A stretch of 64,000 nt of DNA from Blattamonas nauphoetae. Lineage: Eukaryota > Preaxostyla > Oxymonadida. Below are positions 22,913-34,662 of the stretch, in pieces; position 1 is the first letter of the stretch; every line of letters begins with the position of its first letter. The position numbers and the translations under genes were made by a program. The stretch covers positions 1 to 64,000 of the forward strand of contig JARBJD010000157.1 in assembly GCA_033064195.1 (NCBI GenBank). The letters run 5' to 3'. The notes beneath the pieces were generated by a model. That model was not told where the DNA came from and ran no database searches. It was given only the letters and a program-made list of their open reading frames with translations.

Positions 22913-23659
22913 ATCCTTTTTTGTCTTCCATCCCAATACCGCGTTTCTGAGTTTCATCAACAACGTGGTGGATTATTGGTTTTCTGCAAAATTTCGAGTC
23001 AATCGAAACTGTATGTTAAAACTGGTCATTTGGGTGATCGCTGGACCATCTTTGAATGTTATTGACAGAATTAGGTCGGCATTTTATCAAATAGTAGTGA
23101 AGAAAAACAAGCAGTTTGAAATGAAGAACGAAAAGCTGGAAAACCAGGTATATGGGTACTTGAGTGTCGTTCGAGAACAGGATTGAAAATGAGTAATTAC
23201 ACCATGTTATCACTTTTGGGGAAAACGGGAGCTCTAAATGATGACTGGTTGAGGAGGATCACCCACAACAAAATTCAGGGTTGATCACCATGACAGTCCA
23301 AGAAGACACTATTGTCCCAACTTTTTTTCTCGATTCTTTTTCAATTGATTTCATTTCACAAAAAAGCTGATAAAAAAACAATTTTGCGGTGAAAGGTAGG
23401 CATGGCTGACCGGCACTGACCGGTCAGTTTTCATCGAAAAGTACGACGGTCACTGACCGGAGAAATTTGGGAACCCATAATCCAGAGTTACCATTTCTCC
23501 GAAGGGGATTCGTACAAACTGCATTTCGCATCGATAACGTGAGTATCCGTGATCTGTCTTCGGATATGCAACACATGTATAATTTTCACTTCAATTCATC
23601 TCTTGCTAACTTATTTTTGGATATTTTTCCCAGTGATGAGTTCAAAAGGCAATTATGGG

Positions 23660-24640
23660 TTGCTCTTCGACTTTGTTTTGAAATTCAGAATTTTGGAGAG
23701 GATAGAAACACATTTTGAATGAAGTGGGAACGAGTTTGCGTTGCTTACGAAGTCGAGTTTCATGCGCGGAACGCTGCTTGAGTTGGCTGCAGCCTCCCAA
23801 TTCAGCTTGCGTGCGAACGAGCCCTCACGCTTCGTCCAACAGCGTGTGACAAGCGAGTACACCCAGAGATCACGGCTGGCAGTCTCATCCTGTCGCCTCT
23901 TCCTGCTCCGCCGAAGATGAACAAACGTCCGCTGTGCTCGCAGAAGGAGAAGGATTCGCGTGCTGGTGGTTTGGGAGAGAGTGTTTGTGTGTGTGGGGTG
24001 GCATTTTTGGCCTCAAACGAGAGCAAGAAGAGATCGTTGAGGAGGACGTCGCCTTTCGTGACACCGTCGAACAGCCACATCTTCCCCAGTCCAGCAATGG
24101 TGCGATGGTTGGCACGGGGCGAGGGGATGTTGTCGATGCTTTGGGTGAGGAGTTTGTATTTGGGTGCGGCGGGTACGGACAGGTCGATGGAAAAGAGGTC
24201 GCCATCCACCATCACGTCCTCGACTCCTCCAAACACGAAGATATTCCACGTATCAGACGTATCGATTGTAACAGCAGCTGCGTATCGGCTGAGAATGGGA
24301 TCTGCATCGGAATTCGGCGAGAGGCTGATGTTGTTTGTCCTTCTCATGTTAGCGTGCCGTATCGAGCGAAATGTGGAGATATTTTCAGAGTTTGACGCGG
24401 ATACTTGTTGTGTGTTCGTGGGCACACAAATGGTGGTGCTTGTTGGATTAAGAGCAAGGACTACAATAGATTCGGTCATCTTGCCTTTCATCCCCACTTG
24501 GTGTACCAAATCCATAGCAGAGGAGGAGGAGCACACGAATGAGGAGTACTCTGATAGGGGAGGGAGAGAATTGGACTCTTGTTTGGTGGGCGATGGATAG
24601 ACGAAAGGCGTTGGTGTTGGGGAAGTTATCGTATGGTGAG
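23660..24640 (-). pseudogene. captured Kelch-repeat protein fragment
   Basis: The minus-strand frame shows Kelch blades: IFVFGGVEDVMVDGDLFSID, then SPRANHRTIAGLGKMWLFDG with a following NDLFLL strand, then RLFIFGGAGRG. A further blade (SRDLWVYSLVTRCWTK) continues in another frame after a one-base shift near 23,885. Kelch propellers bind other proteins and often serve in ubiquitin ligases or the cytoskeleton. The preceding part is Ser/Thr-rich. It lies wholly inside the hAT-like element, so it is most likely a captured, decaying copy of a host gene. Confidence 0.6.
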
Positions 24641-24694
24641 TGTGAAACTGAAAATAGATTTTTTGTATGAAGTAGACGGTCCTCCAAACACATG

Positions 24695-25369
24695 TCATGG
24701 TCCTCTGTCATGATAGGCTCCTCCACAGCTGAGAATGGCCAGACCGTATCCAACAACCGTTGCGTCGCCTCTTTCGACGCCCAGCTGAATCGCAGCATTC
24801 CGCACATCCCATCCGTCCCGCTCGTCGAGCAACGACACTGCAAGACGGACTTTCTGCTCGTTCGTCTCAGTTGACTTCGATTTCTTCTTGTTCTTCTTGT
24901 CGGAGGGAGTGGTGAGTGGAGAGAGGACGACACTCACGCTGAGCAGGTGGAGGAGCATCTGCAGCAACTCGCTCTCATCCACGTCTGCCTCGCCCTCCTT
25001 CTCGCCCTTCCCTTCTTTGGCGCTATGATCCCTCGCACGATGTCGAGCAGGGTGTGAACACGCACGAAGAGTGTGTGGTCGTCCAAATACTCGCTCTTCT
25101 TCTGGGGCATGCCTGCCTACTCCTCTTCTTCCTCCTCGTCCACCTGCGGGTCCAGGCAGTTGATCAGCACTCTGCACAAGGTCTGAAAGGAGGAGTGTCG
25201 TTCTACTTCTGTTTCGCAGGATCATCGGAACAATCTCATGCACTGTTGAGATGTTGGACAGAAGCGAGAGGACGAAGAACAGCACGTTGGACGGTTGTCC
25301 TGTAACATCCTCCCTTTCTTCGTATTGACAGAGCTGGACAGCTACGTCGCTTCGATTTTGAGGAGACAA
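24695..25369 (-). pseudogene. captured fragment of a helical (armadillo-like?) protein
   Basis: A minus-strand frame with helices such as VLFFVLSLLSNISTVHEIVP and LLQMLLHLLSVSVVLS, then a Lys-rich linker, and DERDGWDVRNAAIQLGVE. The alternation recalls armadillo/HEAT-type repeats. A middle Gly/Arg/His-rich part looks frameshifted. It precedes the Kelch fragment on the same strand and may have been part of the same captured transcript. I do not recognise the source gene. Confidence 0.4.
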
Positions 25370-25704
25370 TCAAGTATTTCAAGCAGATTTCTTTGGAGAG
25401 CAGTGTTGGACGTGATGATAGTGATCATTAATCCCATTGTTGTAGAAATCTCTCTGATACGCATAAAGGAGGCCACCGAACGGCTTCTGCAAGCAAATCT
25501 TGACATGTATACCTACTTGCTCTCCGATTTCTCGAGTATAGAATGTGATTTATTGAATTGTTGAGATCTGACCCTTTTGATTATTCCAGGGTGACACTGA
25601 CCGGCACTTTTGACCGGTCAGCCATGCCTAGTGAAAGGAGAATCAGAAACAACATTTTGAGACAGTGTCAAAAAATAGGGCTTTTAAGAAAAATTCTGTT
25701 AATA

Positions 25705-26297
25705 GTGGTGTCACCAAACCGTCCGGCGTCACCAATCCGGCCTTTTTTCTGTGAGGGACTATTTTGGTCAAACTAAGAACAAAATAAAATTTTAGCATTA
25801 TACTCCCACCCGATCCCGAGAAAACCTCAAAATACGTTTTACGTTACGAATGCACACATTTTTTTCAACTTTTTGCGGTCATTTCTCCACAACCAGCCAT
25901 CCGTTTTAAATCAAATAAAAGGCATAATAGTCGGATAGATCTCGACAAAAGATGAACAAAAAATAAAAGGATTTTTTTCCTAAGAATATTTTGTCGAGAA
26001 AAATATGGGTTTTTTCCGATCTTCCCAAATACGCAGAATTTTTTCTCCAAATTTTTGCAAAAATGTTCGTTTCACCAAAAAAACGTTTTGCGAAAATTTT
26101 CATCGAAATTGATTTACTGGTTGTTGAGATATTGCCGAAACGATGTTTTTCATCGGGCAAAAGGGGGTATTTTGAGGATTTCTCGGGATCGCGTGGGAGT
26201 ATAATTCTTAAATTTCAGATTTTTCTTAGTTTGACCGATATTGATTTTTCCAGAAAAAAGGCCGGATTGGTGACATGGGACATATTGGTGACACAAC
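25705..26297. mobile_element. 593-bp TIR element (MITE-like) with TA duplication
   Basis: Ends GTGGTGTCACCAA (left) and its near-complement (right), flanked by TA at 25,703-25,704 and 26,298-26,299. The inverted repeats extend for well over 100 bp with indels and share GGTCAAACTAAGAA and CTCCCACxCGATCCCGAGAAA. The GTCACCAA word occurs twice in each end. No coding capacity. A related, truncated copy lies at 19,071. Confidence 0.75.
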
Positions 26298-26302
26298 TAT
26301 AA

Positions 26303-26368
26303 GATCTGACCCTTTGAACAATTTCGGCCTCACACTGACAGGCACCTTTGGCTGGTCAGACAAGCCTA
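26303..26368. repeat. diverged hAT-like right end
   Basis: AGATCTGACCCTTTGAACAA and the following CACTGACAGGCACCTTTGGC resemble the sequence at 25,563-25,630, which is the right end of the hAT-like element, at about 75-80 percent by eye. It ends in AAGCCTA where the younger end has ATGCCTA. It is probably the end of an older copy of the same family. Confidence 0.45.
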
Positions 26369-26501
26369 ATTATGTGAGAAAAATGAAGAATGTTAAAACC
26401 TGAAGTTGATTCCAAGAATAACAATTTGCAAGATTAATGGGACACCTTGTACGGTTTGATCAAGAATACAATTACCAAACTTGATCCATTGCTGTTTTGA
26501 G

Positions 26502-27650
26502 TCATTCATCTATCACAACTTCCACTGTTCCTCCATTAATCTGTGGTTCTCTCAAAATTTCGAGTAATTCAATCGTCACAGAATCATTCTGGTTGTTCAT
26601 TGAGACAGCAAATCGGAACGGGACAGGAATGTTGGAAAAGAAGGTTGGTTGTGTCTGACCATTCTGCGACATTTTCAAAGTCCTTCTTCCTTCTCTTCCA
26701 TCTGCCTCCAACACCATCTTCTGTCCTGGCGACCTTGTGAGACAGGCTTTTCCGTTGTTCGTCTGTTGCTTGTTCTGGAACGTCGCTTGGCTCTCTGGGT
26801 ACATATCCCATCCTGCTCCTCCCAACAAATTCGAAAAATCCGTGTGTTGTGGGGAAGGTGCCGATGACAAGAGAGAATCGAGCGAGGACGGGGCCGATTT
26901 CGAAGGAGAGAAATGACGCCCAGCCGTCCGGGGAGAGCTTGGTGATCGTTTTCCCGTTTCGTGCGAATGTTCTCATCTCAAATGACAGTGTCATCTCCAT
27001 TCCACTGATCGTTACGAATCGAGCTTCTTTTTCCTTTTGTTCTGTCTCTCTCCTTTCCACTTGACGGTGCTCAAGATCTACCAAAGATTTTCTGAGCAAG
27101 ATTACTTCATCTTTCACCTGCGTCGACATCTCGCTCGCTTCTTTGACCGTTTCTGCTTGCGCGCTCAATTCAGTCTCGTTCTTCTGGATTCTTTCTTCAG
27201 CAATTCTACTCGTTTCTTCCAGCTGCCGCAATCGGGTTGAAGATTCCTCGTTTGCTCTTGCAAGGTCGGCAAGGGTCATCTCCATTGATCGAAACTCGTC
27301 TGTCTCCAGGAGCACAAAAGGGCCATCCAAAACTGATTCCAGCGACGCCAAACAATGACCCACACGCAGACGAATGTTTTTGGGGAGAGTGGGAAGTGCT
27401 TTGAGTGATGAGAGAGACGAGTGGAGAAGGCGCTTGTTGGAGAGCGGAGTGTCGGAGAGGACGATTTCTGAGAGAACAGTACTGAGTGAAGTGAGGAGTT
27501 GGAACATCTTTTCTTCGTCTTTTCCTTCTTTCCACTCTCTGATAAGGAGGGGAATCTGATTCCATTTTGGGGTGTTCACAAACTCCTCTGGATTGGTCAT
27601 GCACTTTGATAAATCATCCAACATAGAGTCAATAGTGACATCTTGCTGAA
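26502..27650 (-). CDS. coiled-coil protein with C-terminal SPRY-like domain
   Basis: The N-terminal 100 residues are helical (DDLSKCMTNPEEFVNTPKW onward). Then comes a long Glu/Arg-rich coiled coil (about residues 120-200), then a beta-rich domain beginning ARFVTISGMEMTLSFEMRTF, with GKTITKLSPDGWASF and LVIGTFPTTHGFFEF. The expected continuation (GWDMYPESQATFQNKQQ to RFAVSMNNQNDSVTIELLEI) is in another frame after about 26,825, so one base is gained or lost there, or the assembly is wrong. The domain is the same type as the SPRY-like units at 60.6-63.6 kb. An acceptor-like TCTTTTCAG just upstream of 27,650 suggests an earlier exon. Function unknown; SPRY domains bind protein partners. Confidence 0.55.
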
Positions 27651-28003
27651 AAGACGGGAAAATAATCAGTTGGTCTTCGGAAAGGATGTAACAAACCAGT
27701 GATTCTTGCGACGGGCTAAAAGTATCAGACTAGAGTCAATGGATCATAAGAAAACAATATAGTGGAGAAGAGGTGATGATTTAGAGAAATCAGGGTTACA
27801 AACTGGAGTTGGTCCTGTGAGCATCCTTGGGAGTTTTGGATCGACACACAATGTTTTCTGGTCCTTTTTCCAGACTCAACACCATCTTCAACCTAATCAC
27901 CAACTCTACAATACTTCCCAAAAAGAGAAGCGAGTGAATCATGTGTGAATAGTAAGCGAGAGAAATGTCAAAACAATAATTCGAAACCAAGAACACCCAC
28001 ACA

Positions 28004-31000
28004 TTACTCCCCCTTCTGATAATCCTCCAACAACCCCCACACGCTTTTCCTTTCAAACGCGATCTTGACCGGCCCATCCATCTCTCCCTTCTCCGGCCTA
28101 GTGACCATCTGCTTGACCAAATCCATCGACGGTGTTGGGTCAGGTGGTGTTGGAGAAGGCGATGCTGGATGATGTGGGGGTGGGGGAGATGGAGTTTTGC
28201 GTGTGAAGAAGCCAGTCATGAAAGTAATTGCGGATTTAATTGAATTCTGGCCAGAATCCGACACTTCCGACTGGACGCGTGTTCCGTAGGTTCGTCCGTC
28301 CTTCTCTCGCATCTCCAGAAAACGTTTGTCCATCAGATCCATCCATTTTGGGGAGAGAAGAGTGGTGAGGAGTCGATCCGTGTTCAGAATCACATTGTTG
28401 TGTCGCTGTCTTCCAAATTCCTTCACTCCCAAGTCACTCGAGAAGATCGTGAAGCTGCTGACCTCCAGCCGCGAGATCCACTCTGATCGTCCACTCACAA
28501 TCAGCGACGACAACGTCGGGCTGTGTTGTTCTTTCCGAGACCAGTTCCTTCCCACCGTTTCATCAACAAACCCTTCCACGAACCCATATGTGAATCTCAC
28601 GATCGGGAGAGCAGCTTGTCCGAGTCTCTGTGCTGTGTTAAGAACCACTCCTGACGCGTTTCGAAGGAACTCGCTCAGATTCAATCCATGCAGCATGAAG
28701 TCTCCGTGATGGGATTGTTGAGGAGTGGAGCTCTTCTCCTCTTCCACAAATCGACGAGATGTCCGAATCGTCGGCGGATTGGCCAAGAGAGCTCCCTGCG
28801 AGTGTCCCGACGAGTCTGTCGACGCGAAAACCAACCGAAGACGTTCCTTCGTCGCTGGACTCATTTCGAGAAGCAGAGGGGGAACATCAACCAACACAAC
28901 ACTGCTCGACAAGTGCATCGGGGACTCGCCGATAAGACTGTGCGTGTCGATGTGGAGGCTGAGCGGGCGATTGTTTCGAGACGTGGAGGGGTGACTGCGA
29001 GACACGCCTTCCACTTCGATCATCTTTTCCATCCTTCCTGTTTTCACTTTGTCTTTCCAAATTCCGTACCTCCTTCCGTTCTTCATCAAGCCATCATATC
29101 GTGGATCGCAACACGACCCTCTCAATTGCTCTTTCTGAGCATTTGTCAAACACGATGGAACGAAACTGGCAACACGAGGAGGATCAGGAACGACAGGCTG
29201 GTCTTCCCTCGCTCGTCGACCGAATTCAGAATGGACTTCGAGAAGGATGTTGACAGACGACGAGCACACTCGATCGAACACGACGAAGTGACCGATGACG
29301 ACGTCGAGCGAAGATGAGTGGTGAGCATGTTGGCAGCGGATGAGCGAGTTGTTCTGTCTTCGCATTCGATCGAAGTGGACTCCAACAGAAGAGATCTGGA
29401 TGTCGATGAAACTGTCGTCCTTTTCTGGTTCGGGTGATGGCTTCGGTTCCTTTGAGGGTTTGGGATCTTTCGATGGTTCGGGATCTTTCGAAGAATCTGA
29501 TTCTTTCGTTGTTTTTGTTTCTTTGGATGGTTTTGGTTTGTGGTGAGCGAATGATGGAAGAGGAAGGAGAAGGGAGCAGCGAATAGAAGCGATATCGACA
29601 TGTACAGCATGTGCGACCTCACCCCTTGCTGCTCCCGACGGAAGGATCGAGTGAGTTGGAGGAAGTGGTGGGTGTTCCTTCAGTTCCCCATCTTCATCTC
29701 CATCATCTCTTCTGTCATTCCACGTCATTCCACCCAACTTTGGTGTTTCCGTCACTGTGTGATTCTGGATTTCGTCAAACCATCCTTGATGAGGTGATTG
29801 CGAAGGAGGGCGTTGTGGCTGTGTTGGAGGCGATGTGGATCCAGCTCGGAGGGAGTCTCCACTCCTCAGCGATGGTGTTTCTGGGTTGGAAGTGAAAGAC
29901 ATTGGAGACGTGACGATATCTTGGCATTTCCTTCCCATGGCTTCCCTCACTCTCCTTCTCATTTCTTGTGCAAATTCAGCTTCCTCTCTCTGCCGATCCA
30001 CATCCACAGTCTCTTTCTCAGCGGGAAGCTGAAAGAGTGACGTGGCGAGGGAGATGAACGAACTAACTGACGGGATGTTCGCTGTCTGCAGTCCAATGTC
30101 ACAAAGCGCGTCAATTCCGAACAAGTCCACACACACTTTCACTTCTCCGATCGACACATTCGTCACAGGAGCTGTTCTGCGCTCTGACTTGTTCAAAACA
30201 AGTGATTGTGGACACGGTTGGAGGATGGGGACAGTGACGGAGTGGATTCGGATGGAAGGAATCTCAGCGGCTGGCGTGAACGACTCTCGAAGAATCCAAT
30301 ACCCAACTTTGTCGGTCTGGTCTTCCTCTTTCATCTGACGCACTCGTTTCGTGAAGTCGGGGAGGACAAACACAAACAGATCTGAAATCTCGCTTTCCCA
30401 GAGGAGAGAGGAGGGAGTTGGGTCGACAAGAGGGGATGGTGTGAATTGAGGAACGGACGAATCATGTTGTGACGACTGCGCTGTTCCAAGGAGTGTCGGT
30501 TTCGATTTGTCTTCTTCGTTCTCCTCTTCTTTCTTCGTGCCTTCCCTCCTCCCCCAAATCTTCCCCACCAACACAATCACCGCCGCATTCGTCGTCTTTC
30601 TCCTCTCCTCCTCGTCCTCCTTCGTCTCAAAATTGATCCGATGCATCCCTCCCAAAAGTGACAACATCTCATCCGACAACCCTCTCAACGCCGGGTGACC
30701 AGCTCCACCCGACGCTGTCTCTCCGACCTTGCTCTTCCCCAACATCTGCCGACTTGCGGCAAGTGTGATCGATTTGAATTCTGGGGGAGGGCCGAGTGAT
30801 GTCTGTTTTGGCGACACTTGCTCCTTGAAGACGTGTGTTGCTGCCTTTGCTTCCATGATATCCTCAGAGACAGTTCTTGAGAGATTGGATGGTTGCGGTA
30901 GGTGTGTCAATTTATTTGCGATTCTCTTCTTCTGATCTCGCTCATGACGTGTGTACGACCCAGTGGGATCGAGAATGAATGTTGTGTTCTTTGCGACAAT

Positions 31001-34000
31001 GCTGGTTGTTGTGTGTTCTGCCCTTTTCGGAAGAAGGTTGGCGAAGATTGGCTTCAGTGTCCCCATCGCTGCCGTGAGCGTCAGATTCATCTCTTCCAAG
31101 AACCGCACAGTTTGAAGGCTGACGATGACAGAATATTCAGAAATCACTCCGCACACGTTTCTCCTTCTCTGTCCATCCACAACATCCTCAAACACTAGAA
31201 ACTTCAAACAAGGAAGCAGGGAGTGTGTGTAAGAGATTGGAGTCGTGTCTTCTTGACTCTGATCTTGACGCTTTCTGAATGCATCGCGATTCGGTCGAAA
31301 CACAGCGAAGTGCTCGTCCACAGGTCCACACAGAACTGTCATTGCATCGACAATCAACGCTGTCTGTGCTGTCTCCCCTGCTGGATCGAAGAGACGGTTC
31401 AAGACGAGCCCGTCGAGTTGGATGAGGGAGAGCGAGGGGTGGGGGATGATTCGGGTGCTTTTGATGTTGACAGAGAGCATGATGGAATGAGTGATGGTTG
31501 GGAGGGAGAACGTGGGAAGTTCGTATTCTTCAAACACTTTCAGGAATTCAGGGCTTGAGTTGAGGAAGAGAAGAACACGACCGAACGAGCAAGCAACGGA
31601 GAATTCAGAGGCATTCTCCTGTCGCTCCAACTCAAAATCTGTGTCTTTCAGTTTGTCCGCATCTTGATTCATTGGAGCGATCTTTTCGTGTGTTTTCTTC
31701 TTTTCTGTGTCTTGTGACGGTGTGTGTTGGATGACAACAGTGGCAGGATCACTCGAAATGACTAAAGGAACGACAGACGACGTCGGACTGAGTGACTGGA
31801 GGAACACTTCCTCGTTGTCTGTTGGAGGGATGAAGACGAGAGCGAGACCAGACATCGTCATTCGGAGAGAGGACGGGAGAGTGACGACGTTTGACGATTT
31901 GGCGTCAGAGATGCACGACTTGAGAGTCTGGATCGGTCTGGCGAGAGTGGAGATGGTCGAGATGAGAGGGATGGGAGAGACTAGTTGGAGAGATGGGAAG
32001 GGAAGGAATGTGGTCAGATTCACAAATCCTCTCTCATCAATCAGAAGACGAGCTGTCGACAATTCAGCTTTGTGTTGTGCAGCGATCTCGACTTTCTTCG
32101 TCTCAAACGAGAACCCAATCTTCTTCACAGCTGTCCCCTTCACACCCTTCTCCACGTGTGCGTGCTCGACAAGCGCAAACGGCTTCGATGGAACGAGGAA
32201 CGACTGTGCCAGTGAAATGTCATACACGAGACTCGAATTCAGCGAGAACCGATTCAACAGTTCAGCCATGTCTGGCTTTGTCGAGTCAGTTTCTGGCACG
32301 GGTGTGGGCATTTCTTCTTCAACAGGAACGATGGTTGGAGTGAAGAGGATGACAGCTTTCACAGTCTCCAATTTCAACGAGCAGGTGACGTTGCAGAAAG
32401 GAGTGGTTGGACTTGGAAGGGGTGCGAAGAGAGGGGAGTACAGCGGTTTGTCACTGAGATCTGAAATCAGGTCGTCTGAGACGAGATTTGACAGATGGAC
32501 GAGAAGGAAGTGTTCCAACACGACACTCACAGGTGCAACACACGCTGCAATCGAGAGACTCCGCTCGTTTCGTTCGTCCCAGGCGAGAACACAACTCAGA
32601 GTGAGAGCCTCCTTCTTCTCTTCCGGCTCGAACATCAAAATCTTCTGAAGTTGGTTCTTTCCAGCTGGACAGAGAATTGTGAAATCTTGAACCTTCATAT
32701 CCCAAGCAATCTTCTTCTCAGAGTGATGAAGAGAGTCGTTTGTTTCGGCAGAGAGCGTCAGTTGAGAGGTGAAATTGTCGAATGTGATCGAAACAGCGTT
32801 GGTTCGCTCAGATTCGTTGATGATCTCGACGATTTGAAATTTGAAGGATTTTATCATGGAAGTGCCGGAAAGGAAGACCCCATCAGCACATTTTGCAATA
32901 TTTTGGACGTTATTTTGTCGTGGCTTGGCAGGCGGAGGAAGAAAGTCGACCGAAGTGGCCAGGTGTGGTGCTTGGGTATTGGGTTCGTCTGGAATCGAAG
33001 TTGTTGGCGATTCGCTTTGTATGAAGGTTGGAGGTAATGGGGGTGGGAGGAGGTCCTTGTATGGACCGAGTGACAGGTTGATTGAGGGCTGAGCTTGTCC
33101 ACCCGAGAGAGACGACGGAACTGGTGGTTGGTCAACAGGCTTTGGAGGGGGAGGAGATTCCAGCTGCGGAAAATCTTCGCTGAGGCTCTTTTTCAGGTGA
33201 TCTTCCGGTTCGACAGAGTCCGGGGCGTAAGAAATGGAGTCCGTGGAATTCTGAACATTGGTTGCACTATCTTGTGACTTTTGTTGCTCATCATCCCCAG
33301 TTGGAGTTTCTTCATCTGATTCCGCTGGTTTTTCCTTCTCAATCAGCTTATCCAATGTTTGCCCCAGCTGTGTTTGAGGTTGGGGTTCGATGTGGCGCGC
33401 GTTCTGCTTTAGCACATCAACCAGATCGAGAATCAATGTACATGCTTCTGGTTCGGTCACAAGGCGAATATCTTCGAATTCGGTGAGAGATGGGAAGTCG
33501 GGAGAAACTTGTGTGTTGGGCGCTGGATCTGATGAAGGTTGAGCTAGCTGTTCTTGATCGGTTCGGGAAACATATGAATTGAGGACAGATGTCATGATCG
33601 CCAACGAAGTGACATCCATCTCTCCTTCAATCGCGTCAATCGACATCGAGAAAACGAAGGTGTTTCGCCATTCCTCAGTCAAGATTGAATGATCGTCAAG
33701 GATTCCCAAGTGAGTGCGTTGACAAGACAGATGAGGTTTGGTTATGATGATCCGGTTATTCATGTCGTTTCGGAAGAAAAGCGTCATTGTTTCGATGGAT
33801 GGGCTGTCAATCACGGTTGGGAGTATTGAAATCAGGAATTTTGAACATCGGAGAGAAATTAGGGGTTCTTGAAGGAGTTGGCTTGATGGAAGAGGTTTTT
33901 GTGATTGTCGAGCGTCTGTTTGTGGTTGGTGTGGATCGTGGACTGCATTCGACAGAGGTTGAACACTGTCCATTGTGGAGGGGTGATCCAAAACTACATT

Positions 34001-34578
34001 GGTGATATGAATTGCCAGGTCATTTGTTTGGGCATTGAGAATCATCTGCGTCGGATGAGATGGGATTGATTGGAGGATGACGAAAATATTGTCAATCGAA
34101 ACAGAAATGGAACGGAAAAAGAGATTGGCAAGAGAGTTGATGAGGATGAGAAGATGCGATCTGTCTGAAGAGTTAGGCATAGGTTCTGAAGAAGAGGAGG
34201 GTGGTTTGATGAGGACAATGAATAATCAAGAAGAACAGACCGTAAGAAGGAGATACCATGACAAAGAGCGAGTTGATGTGAATGGAATCTCGTGTAACAA
34301 AAACTGGATTTGAGACTTCACCAGCGACGAGACAGAAAGAGTCGATATTGAGTTTGGCGTTAATTGCCTTGGAATCACAGAATAAAGCAAGAGATGACAT
34401 GGCAAGATGAAATACAAGAAGAGGATACATTGGCATTCAAGGCAAACGTGAGGTTGTGATTGTGGGAGAAGAGTTCCTTGGTCGGTCCTATGAGGTATTC
34501 TGAGAGCTGGAAGGCTGCCAGTTTCTTTCGAACAAAATCCCATGCTTTTTGGGCTTTTGATGAAAGACATGACAGCAT
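28004..34578 (-). CDS. giant chorein-like (VPS13/ATG2-type) lipid-transfer protein
   Basis: The main open frame runs 2,058 codons from 34,180 to 28,004. An upstream exon starts at 34,578 (MLSCLSSKAQKAWDFVRKKL) and continues NLTFALNAN, then AINAKLNIDSFCLVAGEV after a probable intron (GTATCCTC to CCAAG), then a second intron before SISVSIDNIFVILQSI. The order of helix, LNA-x-AIN-x-L strand and S-ISVSIDNI-x-V strand is that of the chorein N-terminus of VPS13/ATG2 bridge proteins, which move lipids between membranes. The rest is long, beta-rich and low in conserved motifs, with a Lys/Pro/Glu repeat near 29.4-29.5 kb and a Pro-rich tail. Size fits the family. The exact splice sites are uncertain. 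It is divergent from the SAPS-like gene, 84 bp apart. Confidence 0.45.
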
Positions 34579-34662
34579 GTCGATTTTAAGGAAAGCTTGA
34601 TCGAAACCAACTTATTTTTTCACTCTATATGGATTCAGAATATTCAAAAGATTTCCGATTCT

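Larger units (their letters stand above)
23397..25630. mobile_element. hAT-like non-autonomous element carrying gene fragments
   Basis: The ends are inverted repeats starting TAGGCATGGCTGACCGG (17 bp perfect), and the direct repeat GTGAAAGG lies at 23,389-23,396 and 25,631-25,638. An 8-bp duplication and ends of the TA-x-xG type are the signature of hAT elements. The 2.2 kb inside contain no hAT transposase. They hold minus-strand pieces of what look like host genes: a helical protein fragment and a Kelch-repeat protein fragment. This is the structure of a gene-capturing (Pack-type) transposon. Confidence 0.75.

Noticed and set aside
23917-24600. 227-residue plus-strand frame
   Set aside because: Antisense of the Kelch fragment.
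31707-32648. 313-residue plus-strand frame
   Set aside because: Antisense shadow of the 2,058-codon minus-strand gene; no recognisable domain.
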